Below are positions 24,001 to 36,000 of a stretch of 64,000 nucleotides of DNA, in pieces. The notes beneath the pieces are model-generated. The model searched no databases. It saw nothing but the letters and a program-made list of their open reading frames with translations, and was not told the origin of the DNA. How positions within the stretch are numbered: position 1 is the first letter of the stretch; every line of letters starts with the position of its first letter. Position numbers and translations under genes: made by a program. The DNA is from Lates calcarifer (Eukaryota; Chordata; Actinopteri; Centropomidae): NCBI RefSeq assembly GCF_001640805.2, contig NC_066833.1, forward strand, positions 9,099,215-9,163,214. The letters run 5' to 3'.

Positions 24001-27000
24001 CAGTGAAACCACAGCACAGGAGAGTATGACAGATTCATCTACTGACAATACCCGAAGCTTGAACTGAAGTGGAGTTGAATGAGTTTAAGACACTCGAGGG
24101 AGAACAAGGACTAAACTCTGGCTGATCGCTTCGAGATTTCACTTCAGTCCCAGGTCGCTGTACCTCAGGCTTTTTGTGTTTTTCTGCTCATTAAAAACCT
24201 TGAGAGTTATTCCTGACTACACTACTCAAAACAAGATCCTCATTTGATCCAACAGTTTATACTTTACAAGTAAAGAATCCATTTGAGTTGAACTAGGGGT
24301 AAGAAGACCACTCGAGTCCTCATTTACTTACCGGAAGTCCAGGTAAACCAGGAGGACCCTGAAAGCAGGAAACATTTACCTTGGTTATTTGTAAGCTCAT
24401 ATCCTTTGATAAGTTCCAGGTATATATTCATACACATGTAAAATATAGACATGTATTGTAGATCAGAGTGTATGGCAGCCAAGACAAACAGTAACTGTTC
24501 ATTTTCAATGTTGGAATTTAAATTAACAACATAACATGGGTGCTGTTCTTGTTACAGGTGTCTTCTACTGCTTCAGAATTCACACCTGTGCTTCCAGAAG
24601 ACACAGTTTAGCTCAAGAGAAGCATTGGAAACACTACTTATTTTCTTGAGGACTAATTTCAGACTTTGTCTGTAATGTTAGGAGAGAGAAACGTAGCACT
24701 GACCTGTCTTCCTTCTGGGCCTCTGACACCAGGAAGTCCATTGGTGAAGCCTCCACCAGAGCCCTCCATGTCATCCTTCAAACACCAACAAAGAGTTGAA
24801 GACATTTTTCATGTATTATGAGATTAAATTCTGATGTAAACGGTGCAGAAAGATTAAGATTTAGTCATTTTTATTTAGAACTTTTATCTTTTATCAGGAG
24901 ATTTTGTCGTTTCTATCAAAAGACATCTTCACCACCGAAAAACCTGAGAGAGAACTTACAAATCCAACACGATAACTTGGTCCAGGAGGCCCGGGAGGCC
25001 CAGGTGGCCCAACTGGTCCGATGGGTCCAGGCAGACCAGCGAGTCCAGGCTCTCCTGAAGGTCCAGGTAAACCAGGTTCTCCTTGAGCTCCCTGTAGGAT
25101 GGTAGGACAGAAGTCAATAAATAAAAAAACAAAATAAAAGCAAACACAAAGGTTTCATCTATCGTAAAGTTTATCTAAACATGGTACGTTGAATTTGTTC
25201 TCAGGAATCTCATGTATCCTTCAACAAACTACTGACACCTGTGTCATGCAGCATTCAGTTACCAGTAATAAAAAGTATTAGAAAGTACAGAGTAATAAAG
25301 TCACTGCACAAACACACATGCTCATTTCTCTGGGACCTAATTCAGATGTCACTAAACGTTAAATCAAACCATAGCCAGCACTCAGATTAAACTTTAAGTC
25401 AGGTCTGTAGCTGACATTATTTGACAAAACATTTGCATATTGTTAGAAGACACAAATCCCCTGAGATAGTTGACGTGTACCTGCAGATGGGAAGGCTTAG
25501 GAGAGTAGGAGGAGGATAAATAATGAGGCAGCAGATTGGTGAGAAAAGAAAAGTAGGAGCTTGGCTGGAGAAATGAAAAGGGATGGGAAACGTTTTAGAA
25601 ATAGTTATCAAGTGGACACAAACCCAAAACCACGCTACTCTCACTATTATGTCTAATGACATCTTCTCTTCTACTGGTTACAAGGCTGATTTGTAGTTGG
25701 CTGTGTGTGTCTTGGAGAGTAAATCTCACTGTAAAGTGGCAGGGTAAAAAAAAAAGAAGGAACAAATTAAGGTCATAAATCTGCACCTTCTCTCCAACGG
25801 CTCCTGGAAGACCCAGCTCGCCTGTATCGCCCTGGAGTAAGAACAGAAGAGTTGGACAAAAAATATATTATTGAGCGGAGCTTTTCCCTTTTTTGAGTGT
25901 TTAGCTTTTTAAAACATCTGCTGCTTTACAGGATTCAGCGACCGGACGATCGTCATGCTTTTAAATGTGTATTCCACTCAGACTGTGAAACACACCTGTT
26001 ATAAACAGAACTCTGGATTCGTGTTATTTTACCTCCTGCTCGTTTAGAGCTGTGTTCATCTCACATTACACATTACCTCATGTTATCCAACCAATCCAAC
26101 AGGCCATCAGTCAAGTCAAAACAAGTCAAATGTCACTACTGAGCAGCTTTGTGGGTTAAGATCCACAGACGTTTTGATAGCAGCAATCATTTTCACTTGA
26201 CATTACCTTTTCTCCCTTGGGACCAGGAGCTCCTGGGAGGCCATCGGTACCCGGTAAACCAGGCAAGCCCTGGGGGGCCAAAGGATTTGGTTCAGGTTTA
26301 CAGCAGTTGTTGATTTAGTTAGATTGTGAAATCTAGTGAGCAGTTAATGGAGTTAACAGGCCAGTGGTGCTGAGAGACACTTACAGGTTGACCGGGCGCC
26401 CCATCCTTTCCTGGTGGTCCAAATGCCCCAGAGCTGGATGCTGTGCTGGCTGTAGAGGGACCAGGAGGCCCGGGGGGACCGGGGGGACCCGGCACTCCAG
26501 GCAGTCCAGGCAGTCCCTACAACAAAGAAGAGTCCTCCTCATACTTTGCTTTTGACAGTCAGGACACAAGCGTGGTACAACTTTTGTCAGCTCTCCTCAC
26601 CCGAATAGATTCCAGGTCAGGGAACCCTGAACCTTCCATGTCCACAAAAGTCTGGAACACATCAGATCAAATCAGTCGTATTATTCAACAAATCATTCGT
26701 GAAATCACGAATTTCTGCTGATGTTCATTGTGTCTCGATGTTGCAGATCACGCGACTGAAGCGAAGAGTAACTCACAGATCTGAATCCTGTTCCTGGAGG
26801 TCCTGGAGGCCCTGGAGGTCCCCTGGGGCCAGGCTGACCCTCTCCACGGTCTCCCTGTGTGAACAAGACTCAGTAAGAGAAAATACGCAGCTGTATTCAT
26901 ACAGAGATATCTATTCAAAAAGTTTATTTTACTGTACTGTACTGTATGTTTTATGTCTCTGACCTTCTCTCCCTTGGGTCCAGTGTCTCCTGGAGTTCCT

Positions 27001-30000
27001 GGGAAACCTGGAGGTCCTTCAGGACCCTGTGATGAAGAAACCATACTGTTAGGACACTGAAGATCGTCATGGACGTACAACAATTGAAAGCAAAGTGTAA
27101 AGGTCTTAACGTTAACAATCCCTCATCATATAAATATTTGACTGTTGATAAGAGATAAAAAAAGAAACTTACAGTTTTTCCATCCTCTCCAGGATCACCC
27201 TGCGAGATGGAAGTAAGGAATTTATTCAGTACACATCTGTGAATTAGGGATTTTTTCTTGGTTTCTCAACATAAAAAATCTATCTGCAGTCTACTAACTG
27301 GCTCTCCATCAGCTCCTGGTGATCCTGGGACACCTTGTGGTCCAGGTGGTCCTCGGGGTCCGGGGACTCTCGAAACAACTGAGCCGTCACCACCAAGTGA
27401 GATTTCAGTTGCAAGCCCTGGAGGGCCAGGAGGGCCAGGGGGTCCAGGGGGTCCGGGGTCACCCTTCTTTCCTTGATAGCCAAAACCTGCACTGCCCTGG
27501 AGACGAAGACGCATCAGTGTTAAATCTCAAAAACAGAAGAAGGTGCAGTGATGACACTTCCAGAAACCAACACTGAGATAAACACCATCAAATAACACAT
27601 TCATGTATTAACAGACCTGTTCTAGTGAGGGAAGGAGGAGAAGAAGACGAAGAAGAAGAAGGAGGAGGAGGAGGAGGAGGAGGAGACTACGAAGACGAAA
27701 AAGAGGAAGAAGAAGAAGATGAAGATGAAGAAGAGTCAAACGTAAAGAATAATAGAATCATTAACTCACCTTTGCTCCTTTTTCCCCTGGTTCTCCCTGA
27801 TAAGTAAAAACAGTGAAACAGTGAAGTCAACACTAAAAAGGAGACATAAATATCCACAAACATATCCAGTTGTTGGAGAATTTCACCTACAGTACTTCAT
27901 ACTGAGGTCACCTTCGAGGACTTTCCACTTTATAATCACTGTGACAACATTTGGCCGATCAAGAATCCATAAACACACATACACACACACATATTTTCTG
28001 CCTATAGAAATAAAATATGCACAATATAAAAAGTAAAATGAGTCTTGTTGCAATGCTGATGCCTGTATTAGATTAAAGCTTGCAGCTCCCTCTAGTGGTC
28101 CTTTGGGATATTTCACCAAAGTTCGGGTCTCCTCAGTGCGATCCAACTCTCAAACCACATATCACAAGCTACTGGTCTGGAACAGACTTTAAAAAAACCA
28201 AAACAACAACAACAACAAAATCCAAACCTTCTCTCCACGGGCTCCACCTCGTGAGCTGGAGCCAGAGCCTGATTCTCCCTTCGGCCCGATTGGACCCCTG
28301 TCTCCTTTCTCTCCTTTTTCCCCTCGGTCACCTCGCTCTCCTTTAGCCCCAACCGGTCCTGGAAAATGACGACAGAGGACAGAGTCATTAATACCCTCGT
28401 GGAGAGACCTCTCAGAAATGATTAACGATCGCATCCCGCATCCCAAACAATAAACAGGACATTTCCTGCTCCCAAAAGAAGAGGAGAAAAGAGGAAAAAG
28501 AAAATTACTTTTTGCTTGATGTAGCAAGAATCCCAGTGTACAAGGCTGCAATTTATAAGGCATGTCAAGGTTTGGAGGTGGTAACTGAGTGCACCTCCAC
28601 ACAGCTGCATGCACCACCATCCTGACATTTATTTTCTGGCGTGACCCGATTTGACTTTACTCCTCCTCCACCTGAACGTGTCACTCTCAGTGGAGACTCT
28701 ATGAAATATATCCCACTTCTTCACCAACACTGCCGACATGCTCAGTGATGAGCCGTCCACTGCAATATGTCAGTTTAGTGGTGAGAATTTAGGGGCAGGA
28801 AAATGGATCCCACGCCACTGAATGGACACGTGAACAGAAAATTCACCTGTCTGTTCCGATCCAAAACCAAAAATAGTTTCTCCATCCTTTTTCTAGAACC
28901 AGACGTCCAGACCATGCAACATACACAATTCTTTCCTCTCTTTCTTGCTCATTTCCTCTCTCTCTGGGGAGCTCCTCTGCGTCCTCTCTGACTTTTTTTC
29001 TGGGGATTCTTAATTTTTCACTCCCTTGGCCTAAATACAAACATGTCCACCACCCCACAAAGCAGATAAATTCATGCTTCTGAAATCCATGTGTGGTCCC
29101 ACATGAGAAGCACACACATGGATCAGGCAGAATATCAATGCAGAGAACAGGAAGGAGAAGTAAACAGAGGAGATCCGGATGCTTTTCTCTGTGTTTTCAA
29201 CTCCTCTTTGACCCACCTGGTGACCCAGGAAGTCCGGGTCGGGACTCCACAGAAACTGAAACGTGCTGGGAGTCGCTTGCTGAACACAAGGCAAAAGGCA
29301 GATTAACAGTTTTTTTCAGTCACTTGGCTGCTCGAGGACATAAGGTAAGATATTTTATCATTTTGTTGTTTTCTGTTTTTTGTGTTCAATGTTAGTGCAG
29401 ATGCTTTATTAAAGGCAGCTTCGCAGAAAATGTCATATTTTTAAATTTGTAATCTTCATTTGGGAACAACAACAACATCAAGTCTAAAACAAATACACCA
29501 AGAAAAGATGAGGAAAATGAGACCTAAGTCATTTTTACTTCAACAGTTGCCTAATGTGTTATTCCTGACACCACCACCAGGTGGTGATAAAGTAGAGATT
29601 TTTCAAACACTTTAACACATTAGTAAACAGAAAACAGCAGCAGAATTAAATAAGATTCAGATACTTGTACTTGGGTTAAATCACTCAGTAGACTGTGTTA
29701 TTTACACAGTATCCAGGTGTGGACTGACTGTCACCCACACATGTTGCAGTAGACTTTATGTCCACTAGATGGAGACATGTGTCAGTAAATCTGTTTCTAT
29801 CAGGCTCAGACTCTAACATGAACTCTGCAAAACCACGTGCTGTTAGAAACATTCCCCTCCGTACCCAACAGTCCGTCAACAGGTGAGGTCAGTCACGTGT
29901 CTGCTTGGGAAAGTACAACATCTATTTCCCATCAAGGTGAAATGAAAAATTCATGAACTGCTGACAAAACAGCAAGGAGGCAGATCCAAACGCATCTGTG

Positions 30001-33000
30001 TTATCACTCTGAGGAGGGTTTGCTTCAAACAGGAATACACTGAACCTTTTACCTGACAAACTCCTGCACAAAAAAAAAAACTAACAAAACACAAAAACAT
30101 CCAGTTTATTCCATCTCAGGTTGGTGTCGAGCTGTATCTGCAGGTACAGAGGTCTAACCTGAGAAACTGTGAGTGTTTTCAAAATAAAAATCAAACAGGA
30201 AGTTCTCAGGAAGTGTTGCCTGGATCCAGATAAACTCACCTGTCTCTCTTGCGATGGACACCTCCTCTTTCCTGGTCAGTGGTGGCTGCTGGATCGGCCG
30301 AGAGGATGGAGGAGTAGTCTGCAGGAAAATAATCATGCGACACAGAGAGATACATATTTAAAAAGGGCAATCAGTGACATTTACTTAAAGCTGCACTGAG
30401 CTTGCTCTAGATTTTAGGGCCCATTTCCACTGGTATGTCGCCTCGAAATCAACATAAGACTAATTTTGCTGCATGGGAAACTGCTGTTCTTGTTCACATT
30501 ATTCCCAAACAATCCCAACATAAATGACTCATGTTTCCGCCGTGCGTTACCATTCAACTGCTTTAATGTTTATAGCTTGTGCAGCCAACGCTTTGCAAGC
30601 GTTTCCCAGCTCCACACTGAGCCTTTTTAAACATGATCGAGTCAACATGTGCAGGGCAAACCGAGGATGGAGGAAAACCTTTTTCCCTTCCTCCTTCTTT
30701 TTCTGGAAACCTGTAACCGTTTTCACTAATTCAGTAATTGCCCTTTACGTGTTAATCTCTGTCAGACATTGCATGTGCTGTTGCAAAACTCATCTTTATG
30801 TGAACCTTATTGAGTCTGTCAGGGAACACAGCCCCCGGTCTATCACACTGATCTGGACTGCAGCTGCAACATGTCATTACCCTGAGTTACAGCGCCACCT
30901 GGAGGAAAATAACAGAGCTTATTTAAAATACAAATGACACCAACCTCAGTGAGTATTTGTGTATTTATGAGTATGTATGTGCACACCTTAATGACTGAAA
31001 AGGAGGTTTATTTTTGCCAAACTCTTCTTTTTTCCTTGACCTTTGTGCTCCTTTTCTTGTGCGTCAGAATATTTGAATATATTTAGAAATGATACTTTTT
31101 CTGTTTTTGTGTAGTTGCTGAAGTAAAGTGGATTTGGGAGTAGGTTTTGTGGACAAAAGACAAACAGGCCGACAGTGTTCAGTCACTAAAAACACAGCAG
31201 GGCAAGAGAGGGGCAACAGGAGTAATTGATTGTTGGGGTGAGGAAGAGGGGGGAGGCACTTCTGCTTCCTAAACTGCTTTCTGGGCAAAAAGAGAGAGGA
31301 GGGGGAGATAATGCAAATACGCCCCTCTGTAACTCATTCTTCACCAGCGACACACCTCGAATTGTCACCTGTTGTATCCAGGAGGCGGGTGGGATGAAGA
31401 ATGTTGGGGAGGGGACGGGGGCGGCTGAGGGGGCAAAGTGAAGCCTAGTGTTGTTAATTAACCATTAACCAGTTTCCTCTCTGGGAGACTGTGTTACACA
31501 GCCATGACTATGCTAAGAATTTCAGCCAGACCATTACTGAGTGTTCTGAGCTGATATCTGTATTAAAGTGATAAAGAATACCCTGCTTGTTCACTCCTTT
31601 ACCGATCCATCATAGCTGGGAATGATGGGCGGGAGGCTCTCTCTCTTTAGAACATAGTGTTGATAGATTTGAACCACACAACCCCCCGACTTTAAGAGCA
31701 GGTATGCAGCTCTGTCGGCAATCAACATATTCCACCTCCACAGGAGTTTTTTTTTTTTTTGACGTGCACAGAAGAAACTTATTAGAATTTGCACATTTTT
31801 GTGGTTGGCCTGAGGATGCAGGAAAAACAATCCAACTATTTACAAAATGCAGCAACAAAGGTTTGACTCTTGCGTAACCGGGAGAAAAAGAAATGATGTG
31901 AACAGAAAACATCACATGTAAACGATTTTCCCCCAAAACATTACCAGGTATCATCAAGATCTAAATAAATAATAATAATAATAATAAAAAGCACGGCTCC
32001 TTCTCAGGCTGCTTTTTGATGTTTTAGCCCTCAGCCTGATTTAGATCATTTTGGTTTGTAAAAGTCATGAGTGCCTGCAAAACAGAAAACAGCATCATGC
32101 AGCTACAGCAGCATTTCCTCCAGGATTTTATTATGAAGATAAAGAAAATCAGGAAAAATCTAATCTGTTTTGTCTTGTAATTACTTGGTAAATCAGTTTT
32201 AATGTGTACATTGGATTCTCAGTACCTCAGTGCAGCCTTTAGAGGTCTGGAAATATAACTGTGCCACAATCATCTCAAATGTTTTTACATGAAGAAGCAG
32301 AATTTAAACATGTTTCATAACTTAAAGGATATTAGAAACAAGTGCTAACAACAACTACTAAGCCCAATCAGAAACAATGACACAAACCACATGAAGATGG
32401 TGTTACACTCCACTTCAGCTTCACCTCAGCAGTGACACTGTTAAGGATGACTGACTGCCTCTGTCATCTATCACATGAATTCCAGGATGACAAAATGGAA
32501 AGTTTGACTTCTACAACTCTCCCTCTCTAACTCGTCTTCGCCCAGACTTGCCTTAATTGCAGCGGTTGGACAGTCGCAGAGTGTAGGTTATACTTTCTGT
32601 GAGCAGACATCGGCGTTAGGCATTACAGATGCCAGCTGTTCACCTTTTACATTACATTGCATATTACATGATGCTAATAAATGCCTACTGAACAGATGGA
32701 AAAGCCCCTTGTAAAACCTACAGAGCATCAAGGCAGAGTAAGTAGAGCAGTAATGATGAATAGACTTCCGACTTGAGCTACCTGACCCTGCCCTCCCTGT
32801 CTCCTACTTTCTTTCCACCTCTGTCAGCTCCTGCTCACAGCTAATTGAGAAACCAGTCAAAATAACAAAGTCTTGAGGCTGACTTGGATCAGATTGAGTC
32901 CAAATTGACATCTGGTTTTTCTTACTCTCCACTATAATTGTGAGTGGGAGGTGAGTGCATGCACAGAGGTGGTGGTGGTGGAGCTTCAGTGCTACAGCAT

Positions 33001-36000
33001 GAGGCTATCTTTGAGGGTGGGAGGATGTGAGTGGGTGTCTGTATGAGAGCGTGAGAGAGACAGAAAGCAGACGAAGGAAGACACAACAAGATACAAACAG
33101 ATGCGGCGACTGCAAAAAGAATAATGGCACAACATAACCTGGTGCATGGTGGGTAAGAGACGACTGTCCTCTCGTCTTTCTCGTCCTTTAGGCCTTCATC
33201 CCGGTGATTGCTCACCCAACACCATGTAAATCCCCTACACTTTAAGCATGTGCACTTCTATCTTTAAAATAACGAAAAGTTCAAAACTCTTCGTCTTCCC
33301 TGGCCTCACTTGCTATTAGCGAATAAAATATCTTTTAAAATTCAAATGAACCTTTAGAATGGGCACATTTACCTCACCAAGGTTATTTCCTCTGCAGTCT
33401 GATAAGAGGCAACTCTTTATGTAAAACGTCTTTGTCCCTACATGTATACGACAGAGGCAGCTCAATTTCCAGACATCAACTCAGCAGTTTTTAATCTCTC
33501 TTGAAGGACCACTGCTCACTCACTTATACCCAGTAACCTGAGACGTCAGTGGTGTAGCTAACACTGGCATGACTTGGTTTGCAAAAGCAAATGTCCGCTG
33601 TTAATAATCTTTGTTGGCCAGGTATGCACGTCTGGCTTGATCAGCTGTTTGAATCCTCTTTAGGAACAAAGCATTCTTCAGCAAGTCATTCATTCTCCGT
33701 CTCACTGTGATACACACACATTTATAGTTTGACATCAAACTCGCAGGTAAATATGTTACAATGATACACAAAGGTTTCTCCTTACCGTCCATCTATGTTT
33801 CTCCACAGCGGGTTTTGAGAGTCTTGTCTCCTCATCACCACTTCCTTCACCTGAAGCCTGAGGAGACCAAACACACATTTAACATTTAGACATTTCTCTT
33901 GGTTTAATTCAGTGCACACAAACCTGTAATATCTGAAACCAGTGTGTTGTCCTTCAACTGTGAGTGTCAGAAATAATAGAATTTAGCAATTTAGGCCAAA
34001 GTTTTTATTGAATACATGTCCAAATATCTTAACAGCATCATCTCAGTGTAGTTTACACTCTGTGTGACATTATTAGTGGTGTGTTTTAGTTGTCTATGAC
34101 GTCTTTGTTGTTGTGACTCAGTTTTTTATGTTGCCCTCTTGACCAGGTCCCTGATATTTTAACCTGAACAAGTCTTTTACCTGGTGAAATGAAGGTGTTG
34201 TCAGGACTCTCTGTCTCTCCACTAATGGCATTAAGTTAAATGCTTGAATGCTGTATTCTCCTGTTGCATTCAAGGCCTCTCTTGCATCTCGATGTGTCCT
34301 CTGTGCCCTCAAACAGCTGTGTGTGAGGTTATCGTTTTAGATAAAAGGCACATCCTGAAATCTGAAACCTCTCATTTCCACTGGGAATGTGAATTTCCCC
34401 CTTTTATCCAAACAACATCTAAACATTTGACGACAGCGAGCAGTCAAGTCCTGAAACTTTATTGTCTGTAAGGACGAGGTTTTGGTGGTCTCATGGAGCA
34501 ACAGCTGTGAGGGCAGTGTTTGACTAAATAACAGACAAGGCTGCTGGTGGGCTGCAGAGAGGCACTTGTGTTTGTGTGTGGGTGGTCAGGGTCAACAAGC
34601 TCAGACTCTATACTTCTAAATATCATTCATTTTCCGTCTTACTGTGATACACACACAATTATAGTTTGACATCAAACTCGCAGGTAAATATTCAATAATA
34701 TACAAAGATTCGTTTATGATGACATATATATTAAATTTATTTACCAGATTTATTGTTGGTAATAAGCGATGTAACATGCTGGAATAAATCAACACAATTC
34801 ATTACTTATGTCACTCTAGGACATATCTGCCTTAATTTAAATACTTGTTGCAATTTTCAGTCACTTATTGTTTCCTCTACTTTTAACTTGAGTTAAATGA
34901 TTCCATAATAACTATGGACTTGAGCAGAATTGACCAGCACATATGCAGTTTATAGTGATAACAGTGAGTAATATTTGAGACAATGAAACCCTGATTTCAG
35001 ACATGGCTCAACAAGGCAGACCTCTCATTTCAAGCCAGAGACAATGTTGACAATGTTGTTGGTGACAGATTTTATCAGCTGTAGCTAGCTAGTTAATTAA
35101 CCTACTGTTAGCTAAGTCGGATAAAACGTTGTTTCCCGCTGAATTTTTAATGTCTCCAGTTCACTACTTCTCTGGAAATGAAGTCGAAGCGCTAATTAAC
35201 AGTTAACTTGAAAGTCTTTAACCTTGAAGGTAACGATAAGTTACTACTCTAAGCAGCAGCATAAGCTAGTTAGCTGGACGTGCTAAAGATCAGAACTCAC
35301 GGTGCGTTCAAGTTGTACTCAAAAGTTCCGACCAGAACGCCCCCTGAAGTCGGATTTCCAACTTGGAAATTCGAAGCACCCCGACATAAGAATTCAAGAT
35401 GGCGGCTCCTCACATCAATAGTAGTAAACACTCTGCTAATGTTCCTGTTTATAGCAGTTCAGTCTTGATTCTGTTCGGTTTTTATCTGTGGACATGTTGC
35501 TACGCTGTTTGTAGAGCGGTGTTATCAACTGCTGTTGCTAACAACGGCTAACAATGACAATAGCTAATCCGGGATACGTTTGAATCGGCTCACGTTCGTG
35601 CTTAACGTTCTTTTTGTCCGAACAGTTAAGTCTGAACGACTTTTTAAGAACGTTCTGAGGTGGAGCAGATTAGTTTTGAAGTTGTCTAACCTGTAAGAGA
35701 GGCTCTGTGAGCGTCCATGTTTTTACGACTTCTCGACTGGAGCGCCGTTAACTCGGAGGTGACGTCACTCCCAGTTCTAAATGGAACGCAGCGTCATGTT
35801 AGCTCGCTCACAGGCCTGCTGCGCCTCATTACCGTTGCTAAGCTACGATTGGACAATCACTGTTTGGGGGAGGGGTTTTGTTAACGGTCAGTTTTTCTCC
35901 TCGTCAAATACCTTTAAAAAAAAAAAAAAATCCCTCGAGCTTTCAGTCATACCACAGCGTTTCATTCACACCTGGTACATTATCTTTAGAATGTGAATAG

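Noticed and set aside
27258..27576. Gly/Pro-rich plus-strand frames opposite collagen exons (also near 24,950, 26,443 and 29,205)
   Set aside because: GGNCCN codons read as Gly-Pro on both strands. Splice sites, phase and similarity all support the minus strand only.
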